From contig JAEXSY010000401.1 in NCBI GenBank assembly GCA_023440105.1, positions 1-10,992 of the forward strand: a stretch of 10,992 bases of DNA, in the 5' to 3' direction. The notes beneath the pieces were generated by a model. It did not search any database. It was not told the DNA's origin and worked only from the letters and a program-made list of their open reading frames with translations. The position numbers and the translations under genes were made by a program. Of this stretch, positions 1 through 6,433 are shown one piece after another (the first letter of the stretch is position 1; the number at the start of each line of letters is the position of its first letter). The stretch is from Bacillota bacterium (lineage in GTDB: Bacteria; Bacillota; Clostridia; Clostridiales; Clostridiaceae).

Positions 1-1671
1 TCTCTGGGAGGCTGCAGCCTTAAATCTATCGGTGTGTCCAATGATCCAGTTGGTCATGAAACCACCATAGGAGCCACCGGTAACCCCAAGTCTTGTCTCA
101 TCTACGAAGGGATATCTTGCGATAACCTCGTCGGTGAATTTCATCAGGTCATCATAATCCACTGTTCCGTATTTCCCTCTAATATCGGCAAATTCATTCC
201 CTTTGCCATCTCCACCACGAGGGTTGCAGAAGAATACTACATATCCTCTGTTAGCCCAGAGCTGCATCTCATGATAAAATACTGTTCCATAAACAGTCTT
301 AGGACCACCATGAATATCTAATATGGCAGGATACTTTTTACCCTCCTGATAATCTACAGGCTTCATAACAAAGCCATCTATGATTACTCCAGGAGCAGTC
401 TCTACGGTTAAATGCTCTATATCTGCAATGGATCTCTCCTCATTTAACCAGCTGTTAAAGGAGGTTATCTGCTTTTCTCCTTCTACAGTGAGCTTGTATA
501 TTTCCTGCAGCTTATTATCCCTCATAGCTACATATATAATAGAATCCTTATTAACGGATATTCCATCTACAGAGCCTTCTTCATTGATAATCCTCTCAAT
601 ATTACCATCCTCATCAATGATATCTAAATAGCAGCTATAGCCTTCTGTAGAGATATAATAAAGCTTATTCCCTACCTTCTCTATAGAAGAACTACTTCCT
701 AGTCTTGAGTCTGAACCTACAGAATTATAAACAGAGCCATCAAAGTCTGGGGTTATAAGCCTTGCCTTTAAATCCTTTAAGCTCAGGGTATACCACTTGA
801 TATTCTCATTTATACCATAGCTTTTACAATCCGTTGCCATGAAAATAAGCTTATCATCACCTATAAAATTTGCATAAGCGTAGCTCAGCTTCTCTGGATA
901 AGGTTGTCCATCTAATTCTTTCCCCTCTACATCCTTAAGCTCCTTAGTTTCTAAATCTAATAGAGCTATTACGTTATTTATTGGATATTTATCCTTAAAG
1001 TCAGTATAAAGGACCACTGCCTTATTCTTCTCCTCATTAAGCTGGAAGGCTTCAACACTTATAGTTCCAGAAACAAGCTCTTCAACTCTATCTTCTTTTA
1101 CATGATAAAGATAAAGTCTTGTCCTTTTTTTGTTCGTAAAGCCTGCCCCATTGGACCAGAAGGGTATCTCTTCTAGAACCTCATAATCCTTCTCTTCCTT
1201 TTTACTTTTTAAATATTCCTTCTTTTCTTCCTCTGAAAGACTATTAATATCTTTTCCGTTCAAGTCATATTCAGAGGTGAAAATCAGGGTATCCTCATTT
1301 ACTATTTTTATAGCACCAACAGCCTTAGGTATTTTAATAAACTTTTTAGCTTCCCCTCCCTTTATATTAATCTTATAAAAGCAGGTAAACTCCTCACCTT
1401 TTTCTAAGGCATCCTTATCTTTAGAATCCCTCACATCAGGGAAGATTAAATTTTCATCATCCCACCACAAAAAGCTTCTTTCACTATTAAAAGAAGTTAG
1501 CTGAAAATAATTCTCTGACTCCACATCCATGATCCATATATTCGATAGATATTTATTATCTTCTTCTTCCGCTTCCTGCACTATAAAGGCTAATTTTTTT
1601 CCATCGGGGGAATGTTAAATTCCAGACAAATATTTGTATTTTATAAAATCTTCTAACTTTAACCTTTCCAC
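1..1671 (-). CDS. S9 family acylaminoacyl/prolyl oligopeptidase-like peptidase, 3'-partial, with in-frame stop at codon 19
   Basis: This is a serine peptidase of the S9 (acylaminoacyl-peptidase/prolyl oligopeptidase) family, which cleaves short or N-blocked peptides, probably in the cytoplasm. I translated the minus frame by hand across 557 codons. Residues about 1-410 look like the N-terminal beta-propeller, beginning with an SPDGKKLAF blade motif. HGGP at 454-457 is the oxyanion-hole motif, and GGSYGG carries the nucleophile Ser534 (bases 70-72). The catalytic Asp and His should lie beyond the left edge, since the family is usually about 650-680 residues. The start is GTG at 1671 with AGGAG seven bases upstream. 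Codon 19 is TAA, and the frame is otherwise uninterrupted to base 1. The gene is therefore either a recent pseudogene, a sequencing error, or translated from a later start such as GTG at 1581, which has no ribosome site. No cleavable signal peptide is seen. Family assignment is firm; functional status is open. Confidence 0.85.
1615..1617 (-). other. In-frame TAA interrupting the S9 peptidase gene
   Basis: Codon 19 of the frame that starts at GTG 1671 reads TAA. The residues before it (YLSGI) and after it (HSPDGKKLAF) read continuously as the conserved start of a clostridial S9 peptidase. A single AAA-to-TAA change would explain it without any frameshift. No second lesion was found in the remaining 538 codons. 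Confidence 0.9.
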
Positions 1672-1678
1672 TATATCA

Positions 1679-1683
1679 CTCCT
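1679..1683 (-). promoter_or_regulatory. Ribosome binding site of the S9 peptidase gene
   Basis: AGGAG sits seven bases upstream of GTG 1669-1671. It matters because it fixes the natural start upstream of the in-frame TAA. None of the possible starts just after the stop has a comparable site. Confidence 0.7.
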
Positions 1684-1700
1684 ATCTTTATATATTTATG

Positions 1701-1709
1701 ATTATATCA
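1701..1709 (-). promoter_or_regulatory. Extended -10 promoter for the S9 peptidase gene
   Basis: The minus strand reads TGATATAAT, a perfect TATAAT with the extended TGN element. This would start transcription near 1694 and leave a leader of about 23 bases before the GTG. A TTGAAA at 1712-1717 is too close to act as its -35. It does lie 17 bases from a TATATA at 1689-1694, but that pair would start transcription on top of the ribosome site, so the extended -10 is preferred. Confidence 0.5.
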
Positions 1710-1814
1710 TTTTTCAAGGAATATTACTGCACTTTTGCAAATATCTACTATTTAACTGTAAATATTTTGCGAAGATTAAAATTCTGCTAATCCATTTATT
1801 ACGCTGGCTATCTG

Positions 1815-2348
1815 TTATATTTTAATGCTTCTCACATATTCAACTAGTGGAACAATGTATTCCTTTGAGGAGATATCATGGGAGCTTTGAATCGCCTGCT
1901 CTAATCCAGCTTCAGTGGCATCTTTTACCTTCTTTTTGCTCACTATGTAAGCAAAGATTTTCATAATAAGACGGTCAAAACCAGACATCTTTTCATAGCA
2001 GAGCCCACTCTGCATATAAAAGTGAGGAATTGAAGCTAATTCCTCCACGGTTAGGTTTGTTTGCCATGTCTTTTCAATCACATCCACTACTGTATTAGGT
2101 GTAGCTCCAGTGGTAAAAACGATGAAATTTTTTACATTACTATTCGTACAGTGTTCTTTTGCTTTAATGAGTCCATCTATCCTTCCTGCACTAAGCCTAC
2201 CTCCAAAAATCACCGTATCATATTCCTTGAGCTCAGTACTAGCTAGATAGTTAATATCAATGGCCTTACACTTAAGCTCCTCTGCTATCATATCAGCATA
2301 GGTCTTAGTAAAGCCTGTTTTAGATCTGTAAATAACTATAATTTTCAT
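1815..2348 (-). CDS. Flavodoxin-domain protein
   Basis: This 177-residue protein has a flavodoxin fold and is expected to bind FMN and carry electrons in the cytoplasm. Residues 3-16 form the first beta strand and phosphate loop (VIYRSKTGFTKT), which holds the FMN phosphate. EYDTVIFGG (42-50) is the second core strand and loop. FTTGATPN (78-85) fits the loop next to the isoalloxazine ring. The length exceeds a minimal flavodoxin (about 140-150), and the basic C-terminal part from about residue 120 resembles the Flavodoxin_5/HemG-like group. A protoporphyrinogen oxidase role cannot be claimed, because no haem genes are nearby. The start ATG has AGGGG four bases upstream and GGAGG ten bases upstream. 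The gene appears to form its own unit, with a promoter at 2471-2499. No convincing terminator is seen between it and the S9 gene. Confidence 0.85.
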   Translation of the reverse strand: MKIIVIYRSKTGFTKTYADMIAEELKCKAIDINYLASTELKEYDTVIFGGRLSAGRIDGLIKAKEHCTNSNVKNFIVFTTGATPNTVVDVIEKTWQTNLTVEELASIPHFYMQSGLCYEKMSGFDRLIMKIFAYIVSKKKVKDATEAGLEQAIQSSHDISSKEYIVPLVEYVRSIKI

Positions 2349-2470
2349 AATCCCCTATCCTCCATATACCCATTAAATTTTTCTATACCCCCTACTACTC
2401 ATAAATAAACAATCAAAGGATTAATATCAGTCCTTAATTTCCAATTATTTGTAATTAACTCTTATTATAT

Positions 2471-2499
2471 AATATAATATTAATAAATTAAATATTCAA
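2471..2499 (-). promoter_or_regulatory. Sigma-A-type promoter for the flavodoxin gene
   Basis: On the minus strand TTGAAT (2494-2499) and TATATT (2471-2476) are separated by exactly 17 bases. Transcription would begin near 2464, giving a leader of about 115 bases before the ATG at 2348. The surroundings are extremely AT-rich, so chance matches are likely and the assignment is only moderate. Confidence 0.4.
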
Positions 2500-2569
2500 A
2501 TATGTCATAAAGATAATTCTACCAAAAAGGGACAAGTATAAGCTTTCAATTAACAGAATTAACGGTATA

Positions 2570-2610
2570 AAAAAGAGCCCTGCACCATCATCAGCGCCCA
2601 AGCTCTCTTT
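2570..2610 (-). terminator. Rho-independent terminator downstream of the UPF0371 gene
   Basis: On the minus strand an outer stem AAAGAGAGC/GCTCTTTTT (nine pairs, one G-T) is followed by an internal loop. A second stem GCGC/GTGC then closes the eight-base loop TGATGATG. The 3' arm runs into TTTTTTA. It lies about 140 bases past the UPF0371 stop, beyond the repeat tract, so that tract would be transcribed in the 3' end of the mRNA. On the opposite strand the trailing T run is weak. Confidence 0.7.
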
Positions 2611-2630
2611 ATCCCATCTACTTCCTCTCT

Positions 2631-2747
2631 CTTTTATCCTTTGCTTCTATCTTTTATCTTTTGCATTTCAACTTTTCACTATTCACTCTTAGTTTTTCAC
2701 TGCTCTTCTACCTTTTCACTTTTCACTCTTAACTCTTCACTGCTCTT
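2631..2747. repeat. Degenerate heptanucleotide tandem repeat tract
   Basis: The plus strand can be cut almost completely into 7-base units. Examples are cttttat, cctttgc, cttttat, cttttgc, cttttca, ctattca, ctcttag, tttttca, then ttttcac, ttttcac, tcttaac, tcttcac, tgctctt. Only two breaks of a single base occur (units of six at about 2645 and 2707). The rough consensus is YTTTTCA. A 12-mer, TTCACTGCTCTT, occurs twice (2696-2707 and 2736-2747). The tract starts exactly at the UPF0371 stop codon and is free of G-rich or coding signal. It resembles the short tandemly repeated heptamer sequences known from cyanobacteria and seen between genes in other bacteria; the relationship is inferred. Confidence 0.65.
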
Positions 2748-4252
2748 TAATTATTATAATACAAACTCTCCGAAGGATATTCCGGATCACTGGTAACATC
2801 GATGCCCAGCCTTCTGAAGGTTTCTTCATCGCTTCTGCTTAGTATAGTTGTGGAGTGTGCCTGGCAGCCCTTTAGCTCAGAGAGCTTTTCCATGGCTACC
2901 TGGGCTGTTGGGTTTGTGGCAGCGCATATGCTTAAAGCAATGAGTACCTCTTCACAGTTTAAAGCAGTATTCTTGATGCCTAAATTCTTCGATTTTAGGT
3001 TAAGTATTGGTTCCAGTATCACTGGAGAAATAAGGTGTATTCCATCAGAGATATTGGCAAAATGCTTAACAGAATTGAGGATAAGTGCTGAGGTGGAGTT
3101 CATTAGCTCTGAGCTTCTTCCTGTTAGGATAGTACCGTCTGGCAGCTCCATGGCAACTACAGGGCAATGCTCTGTACCGTTTTTAAGCTTATAATTTGAA
3201 GCATATTCTCTGGCAACAGTCACTGGCTTTCTGTCCTCTTCCTTTAGCTGAAGCTCTTCCATAATGAATTTAACTCTGTTTAGGGTATCTATATCCACAT
3301 AGCCTTTTTTGTATTCAACTTGGGTTTTGAAGAACCTTCTGATAACCTCATCCTTTGAAGCCTTTTGAACAACTTCGTCATTGATAATTCCATAGCCTAC
3401 ACGGTTAACTCCCATATCTGTAGGAGACTTGTATTCAGCCTCTTCACCAGTGATCTTTTCAATAATCTTCTTTAGCACAGGAAACATCTCTATATCTCTA
3501 TTATAATTTACTGCCTTGAAATTATAGCTTTCCAGATGGAAGGGGTCAATCATATTTACATCCTTAAGATCTGCTGTAGCAGCCTCATAGGCTATATTTA
3601 AAGGATGCTTTAAAGGTATGTTCCATACAGGGAAGGTTTCAAATTTTGAATACCCTGCACTTCTGCCCCTCTTATATTCATGATAAAGCTGACTTAAACA
3701 GGTAGCAAGCTTACCGCTTCCTGGACCTGGAGCAGTAACCACTACTATAGGCTTGGTAGTTTCTATGTAAGGATTCTGTCCGTAGCCTTCATCGCTGACA
3801 ATAGTATCCACATCTGTAGGATAACCTTTAGTGCTTCTGTGCTTATAGACCTTAATCCCTCTTCTCTCCAGCTTGTTGATAAAGACATTTGTAGCCGGCT
3901 GCTCCTGGTATCTTGTGATAACCACACTATTTACATCCAGCTCATAAGCCCTCAAGTCATCTATGAGTCTAAGGACATCCATATCGTAAGTGATCCCAAA
4001 ATCTCCACGAATCTTATTCCTTTCAATATCACCAGCATAAACACAGATAACTATTTCAGCCTTCTCTCTCAGCTTGTGTAAAAGCTTTATTTTTGCATTT
4101 TCATCAAAGCCAGGCAGAACCCTCTTAGCATGCATATCAAATAGCAGCTTACCTCCGAATTCTAAATAAAGCTTATCATAATTATTAACTCTTTCTAGTA
4201 TGTACTTCGACTGCTCTTCTAAATACTTCTTGTGATCAAATCCAATCTCCAT
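2747..4252 (-). CDS. UPF0371 / DUF1846 protein of unknown function
   Basis: This 501-residue protein is a full-length member of the DUF1846 (UPF0371) family, which is conserved in clostridia, streptococci and corynebacteria. A structure exists for a corynebacterial member, but to my knowledge the reaction is not established. Visible signatures include the N-terminal EIGFDHKKYLEEQ, YLEFGGKL (29-36), a glycine-rich APGPGSGK (174-181) resembling a nucleotide phosphate loop, KHPLNIAYE, KSPTDMGVNRVG, and the C-terminal CQAHSTTIL and DPEYPSESLYYNN. It has no signal peptide or membrane segment, so it should be cytoplasmic. The start ATG has AAGGAG six to seven bases upstream. It forms a single-gene unit with a TATAAT at 4278-4283 upstream and the hairpin at 2570-2610 downstream. 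Family assignment is very sure; a ligase or kinase-like role suggested by the glycine-rich loop is speculation. Confidence 0.95.
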   Translation of the reverse strand: MEIGFDHKKYLEEQSKYILERVNNYDKLYLEFGGKLLFDMHAKRVLPGFDENAKIKLLHKLREKAEIVICVYAGDIERNKIRGDFGITYDMDVLRLIDDLRAYELDVNSVVITRYQEQPATNVFINKLERRGIKVYKHRSTKGYPTDVDTIVSDEGYGQNPYIETTKPIVVVTAPGPGSGKLATCLSQLYHEYKRGRSAGYSKFETFPVWNIPLKHPLNIAYEAATADLKDVNMIDPFHLESYNFKAVNYNRDIEMFPVLKKIIEKITGEEAEYKSPTDMGVNRVGYGIINDEVVQKASKDEVIRRFFKTQVEYKKGYVDIDTLNRVKFIMEELQLKEEDRKPVTVAREYASNYKLKNGTEHCPVVAMELPDGTILTGRSSELMNSTSALILNSVKHFANISDGIHLISPVILEPILNLKSKNLGIKNTALNCEEVLIALSICAATNPTAQVAMEKLSELKGCQAHSTTILSRSDEETFRRLGIDVTSDPEYPSESLYYNN

Positions 4253-4277
4253 TTTAGCTCCTTACCAATATCTTAAA

Positions 4278-4283
4278 ATTATA
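4278..4283 (-). promoter_or_regulatory. Probable -10 element of the UPF0371 gene
   Basis: A perfect TATAAT on the minus strand lies 25 bases upstream of the ATG at 4252. Transcription would start near 4271. No good -35 is seen at 16-18 bases, so this rests on the -10 and its position. Confidence 0.4.
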
Positions 4284-4379
4284 TATTACGTTAAAACTAT
4301 TATGTCTTATTAATTTATTTTTCATCATTCAATTTAAAATTATTACACAAAAACACTTCAAAGTAAATAACTCCTAATT

Positions 4380-4418
4380 AAAAAAGGTATAGAAGAGGCC
4401 ATTGCTCCTATATACCTT
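4380..4418 (-). terminator. Rho-independent terminator closing the four-gene sensor operon
   Basis: On the minus strand AAGGTATA pairs with TATACCTT (eight pairs). After one mismatch, AGGAG pairs with CTCTT around a seven-base loop, and the 3' arm continues into a six-base T run. It begins about 30 bases after the stop of the MglB-like gene. Because it is strong, no further transporter genes are likely to be co-transcribed downstream. Confidence 0.85.
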
Positions 4419-4449
4419 GAGATATAACAATTTTATTAGAAAGAAATAT

Positions 4450-5475
4450 TTAATTGTCGCTTATAGTAATTGCCATGGGCACTCTTACAGATTTATATGG
4501 ATCAATGTTCATAGATTTTTCAGGTTTTATGTCCATTGCTAGCTTAGAGGCCAGACTAAAAATAGCCTCTGCCTGGGCATCAATATTTACATTTACCGTT
4601 CCTAAAATCTTTTTATTCTTCACAGCCTCTAAGCCTTGAAGAGTGCCATCAATTCCTACTATATTTGAAAAGCTTATCCCCATCTCCTCTAGAGCTAGTG
4701 CAGCTCCTAAAGCCATATCGTCATTATTAGAAATTATCAGCTCAATTTCATTCTTATGTTTTTTAAATATCCTTTCCACTAGAGTCTTTGCTTGACTCCT
4801 GTCCCAGTTGGCAATTGCTCCATCAATCTTTTCAAGCTGAAGTCCAGCTTCCTTTAAGGTCTTTATAGATACTTCTGTGCGGATAAGAGTATCCTGATGA
4901 CGGCTTTCCCCCTCCAGCATAATGTATTGGATAATTCCATCTCCATTTAGATCAATTCTTCTAGGATTGTCATTATAGGAATAAATAATCATCTTAGCCT
5001 GTAGCTCTGCGGATTTTCTGGCATCAGTACCCACATAATATACCTTTTCCCACCTTTCCATATCCTCCTGTACAGGTTCTCTATTAAAAAATACTAGAGG
5101 AATCCCTGCATCTCTTGCCATGTCAATGATATGGGCAGCATTAGTTCTATCCACTAGATTCACGCAAAGGACATCATAATTTAGTGCTATAAATCTTTCA
5201 ATTTGACTATTCTGTACAAACTGATCCTCATTAGAATCTGCAACATTAATATAGCTCTGAATTCCAGTGCTCTCCTCCAGCTCTTTAGCATGAGCCCACA
5301 TACCAGACATAATGTTAGAAATAAAAACATCCTCCTCTGAATAAAGAGCTACTCCTATTTTTATTATTTTATTTTTATCATGGCTCTCTTCCACCTGAGA
5401 TATATAACCATAATAGATAGCTACCACAAGAATAATAAGCACCGAAACCACACTGAGTATTTTTAAACCTTTCAT
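4450..5475 (-). CDS. Membrane-anchored MglB-like galactose/glucose-binding protein
   Basis: This 341-residue periplasmic-binding-protein-type sugar receptor matches the D-galactose/D-glucose-binding protein MglB along its length. An N-terminal helix (about 5-24) has no lipobox cysteine and no clear signal peptidase I site, so it is probably a membrane anchor facing outward. The calcium loop is intact: DLNGDGIIQ (175-183), plus Glu245. Residues aligning with E. coli sugar contacts are kept: Asp49, Phe51, Asn106, His193, Asp195, Arg199, Trp224, Asn251 and Asp276. The Asn at E. coli position 256 aligns with Val296, flanked by Asn295 and Asn297. The start ATG follows GAGGTGG and lies 19 bases after the preceding gene, so it is the last gene of the operon. 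No mglA or mglC follows, only a terminator. I therefore infer a sensing rather than transport role, with galactose, glucose or a close relative as ligand. It could also serve a transporter encoded elsewhere. Confidence 0.88.
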   Translation of the reverse strand: MKGLKILSVVSVLIILVVAIYYGYISQVEESHDKNKIIKIGVALYSEEDVFISNIMSGMWAHAKELEESTGIQSYINVADSNEDQFVQNSQIERFIALNYDVLCVNLVDRTNAAHIIDMARDAGIPLVFFNREPVQEDMERWEKVYYVGTDARKSAELQAKMIIYSYNDNPRRIDLNGDGIIQYIMLEGESRHQDTLIRTEVSIKTLKEAGLQLEKIDGAIANWDRSQAKTLVERIFKKHKNEIELIISNNDDMALGAALALEEMGISFSNIVGIDGTLQGLEAVKNKKILGTVNVNIDAQAEAIFSLASKLAMDIKPEKSMNIDPYKSVRVPMAITISDN

Positions 5476-5494
5476 TCTTCCACCTCTGCCTTAT

Positions 5495-6433
5495 CTAGGA
5501 TATTGGAAACAAAATCTGTTCTAAGGGCATGGTGAACATATTATTTTTATCCACCTCATAAATTTCCAAAAACACTTCTTCTTCCTTCTTACCATCTAAA
5601 TAGCTGTATATCCAGTTAATACTTAAATAGCCTGAATCATAATCGCTTTGAGCTATTACCTTTTTAATGGTTCCTTTCTCAATACCCTTTAAAATATTAT
5701 CGGTTATACCTACACCATAGACACTTCTAACCTCACCAAAGGAAGCAGAAAGTAGCTCTGTAATCCCAGGGGTTAAACCAATAACACTCCCTGAAGAAGC
5801 TATGGAAGCAGCATAAACATTCCCAGGTTCTAGGACTCCGCTATTTAGGTATATCACCTCATAAGCTATTTCTAGCTCCTCAAGCTTATTAATTAAGCCC
5901 TTGTACCTTTCCACTACATCTCCTACTGCTCCATGGGGATAGAATATATAAGAGGTCTCCAGGGAATCCTCCAGAGCTAAAGCTTCTGCCAGCCTTTCTC
6001 CCATGGTATAATTATCAGCAGATATATGTTTAATAACCTTCTCTGAGTCTATTTTTCCCCCAATGGATATTATAGGTATTGATATCTTCCTTCCCTCTAA
6101 CCAGCTTTCAATAGCCTTACTATTAATCGGAGATATAACAATAGCATCTACATTATTCTGTATCTCTCTTTCTATATAAGATAGCTGCTCTTCTTCCTTC
6201 ATATCTATATACATACCCACGAAGCGAAGGTCAACGTTACTATCTATCCCTGCTTTTTCTGCACCCAGCATTAGATACTTCCAATATTCCTCTGAGGAAT
6301 TGTCCATAATAACTGCCACCTCATAGGTACTGGCTACTTCCTTAGGTGTATATAGCCGTTTAAAGAGCACCGCCAGGAGAATCAGGAGAATAATTAATAC
6401 TATAAGGCTTATGAACTTTTCTATTTTTCCCAT
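5495..6433 (-). CDS. Membrane-anchored periplasmic-binding-protein-like sugar sensor
   Basis: This 312-residue protein is of the Peripla_BP_4 (LacI/ribose-binding-like) class. An N-terminal transmembrane helix spans about 7-24 and is followed by the first strand of the binding fold (YEVAVIMDNSSEEYW, 37-51). It shows the expected alternation of strands and helices, with NNVDAIVISPIN and a hinge-like SVYGVGITDN. There is no lipobox cysteine, so it is an uncleaved anchor rather than a lipoprotein. I chose ATG 6433 over TTG 6436. The ATG overlaps the kinase TGA as TGATG and has GGAGGAG about eight bases upstream, inside the kinase gene. Its position directly after a YesM-type kinase recalls XylFII of the clostridial XylFII-LytS-YesN system, where such a protein binds sugar and contacts the kinase. 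The ligand cannot be read from the sequence, and similarity to MglB is low. Confidence 0.82.
   Translation of the reverse strand: MGKIEKFISLIVLIILLILLAVLFKRLYTPKEVASTYEVAVIMDNSSEEYWKYLMLGAEKAGIDSNVDLRFVGMYIDMKEEEQLSYIEREIQNNVDAIVISPINSKAIESWLEGRKISIPIISIGGKIDSEKVIKHISADNYTMGERLAEALALEDSLETSYIFYPHGAVGDVVERYKGLINKLEELEIAYEVIYLNSGVLEPGNVYAASIASSGSVIGLTPGITELLSASFGEVRSVYGVGITDNILKGIEKGTIKKVIAQSDYDSGYLSINWIYSYLDGKKEEEVFLEIYEVDKNNMFTMPLEQILFPIS

Larger units (their letters stand above)
2349..2746. other. 398-bp gene-free stretch: leader and promoter of the flavodoxin gene, terminator, heptamer tract
   Basis: No credible ORF is present. From left to right it holds a leader of about 115 bases for the flavodoxin gene, a very AT-rich promoter segment around 2460-2500, a hairpin terminator at 2570-2610 for the UPF0371 gene, and a pyrimidine-rich 7-base repeat tract from 2631. 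Two small inverted repeats lie in the leader: AATTA/TAATT around 2442-2455 and a five-base AAGGA/TCCTT stem around 2415-2435. Both are too small to call operators. Confidence 0.6.

Noticed and set aside
34..631. Plus-strand ORFs opposite the S9 peptidase
   Set aside because: The minus frame encodes the conserved peptidase motifs throughout; the plus frames are antisense shadows.
1615..1617. Stop-codon recoding (selenocysteine or pyrrolysine) at codon 19 of the S9 gene
   Set aside because: The codon is TAA, not TGA or TAG, and no recoding element or conserved Cys is expected at this site.
1695..1717. TTGAAA-N17-TATATA as the S9 promoter
   Set aside because: It would place the transcription start on the ribosome binding site; the TGATATAAT element gives a workable leader.
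1737..1770. Imperfect inverted repeat GCAAATATC/AATATTTTGC upstream of the S9 promoter
   Set aside because: It needs a bulge and a loop of about 16 bases, has no T run, and sits in very AT-rich DNA. It could be an operator or a chance match.
2631..2747. CRISPR array
   Set aside because: The units are 7 bases, degenerate and contiguous, with no spacers and no cas genes nearby.
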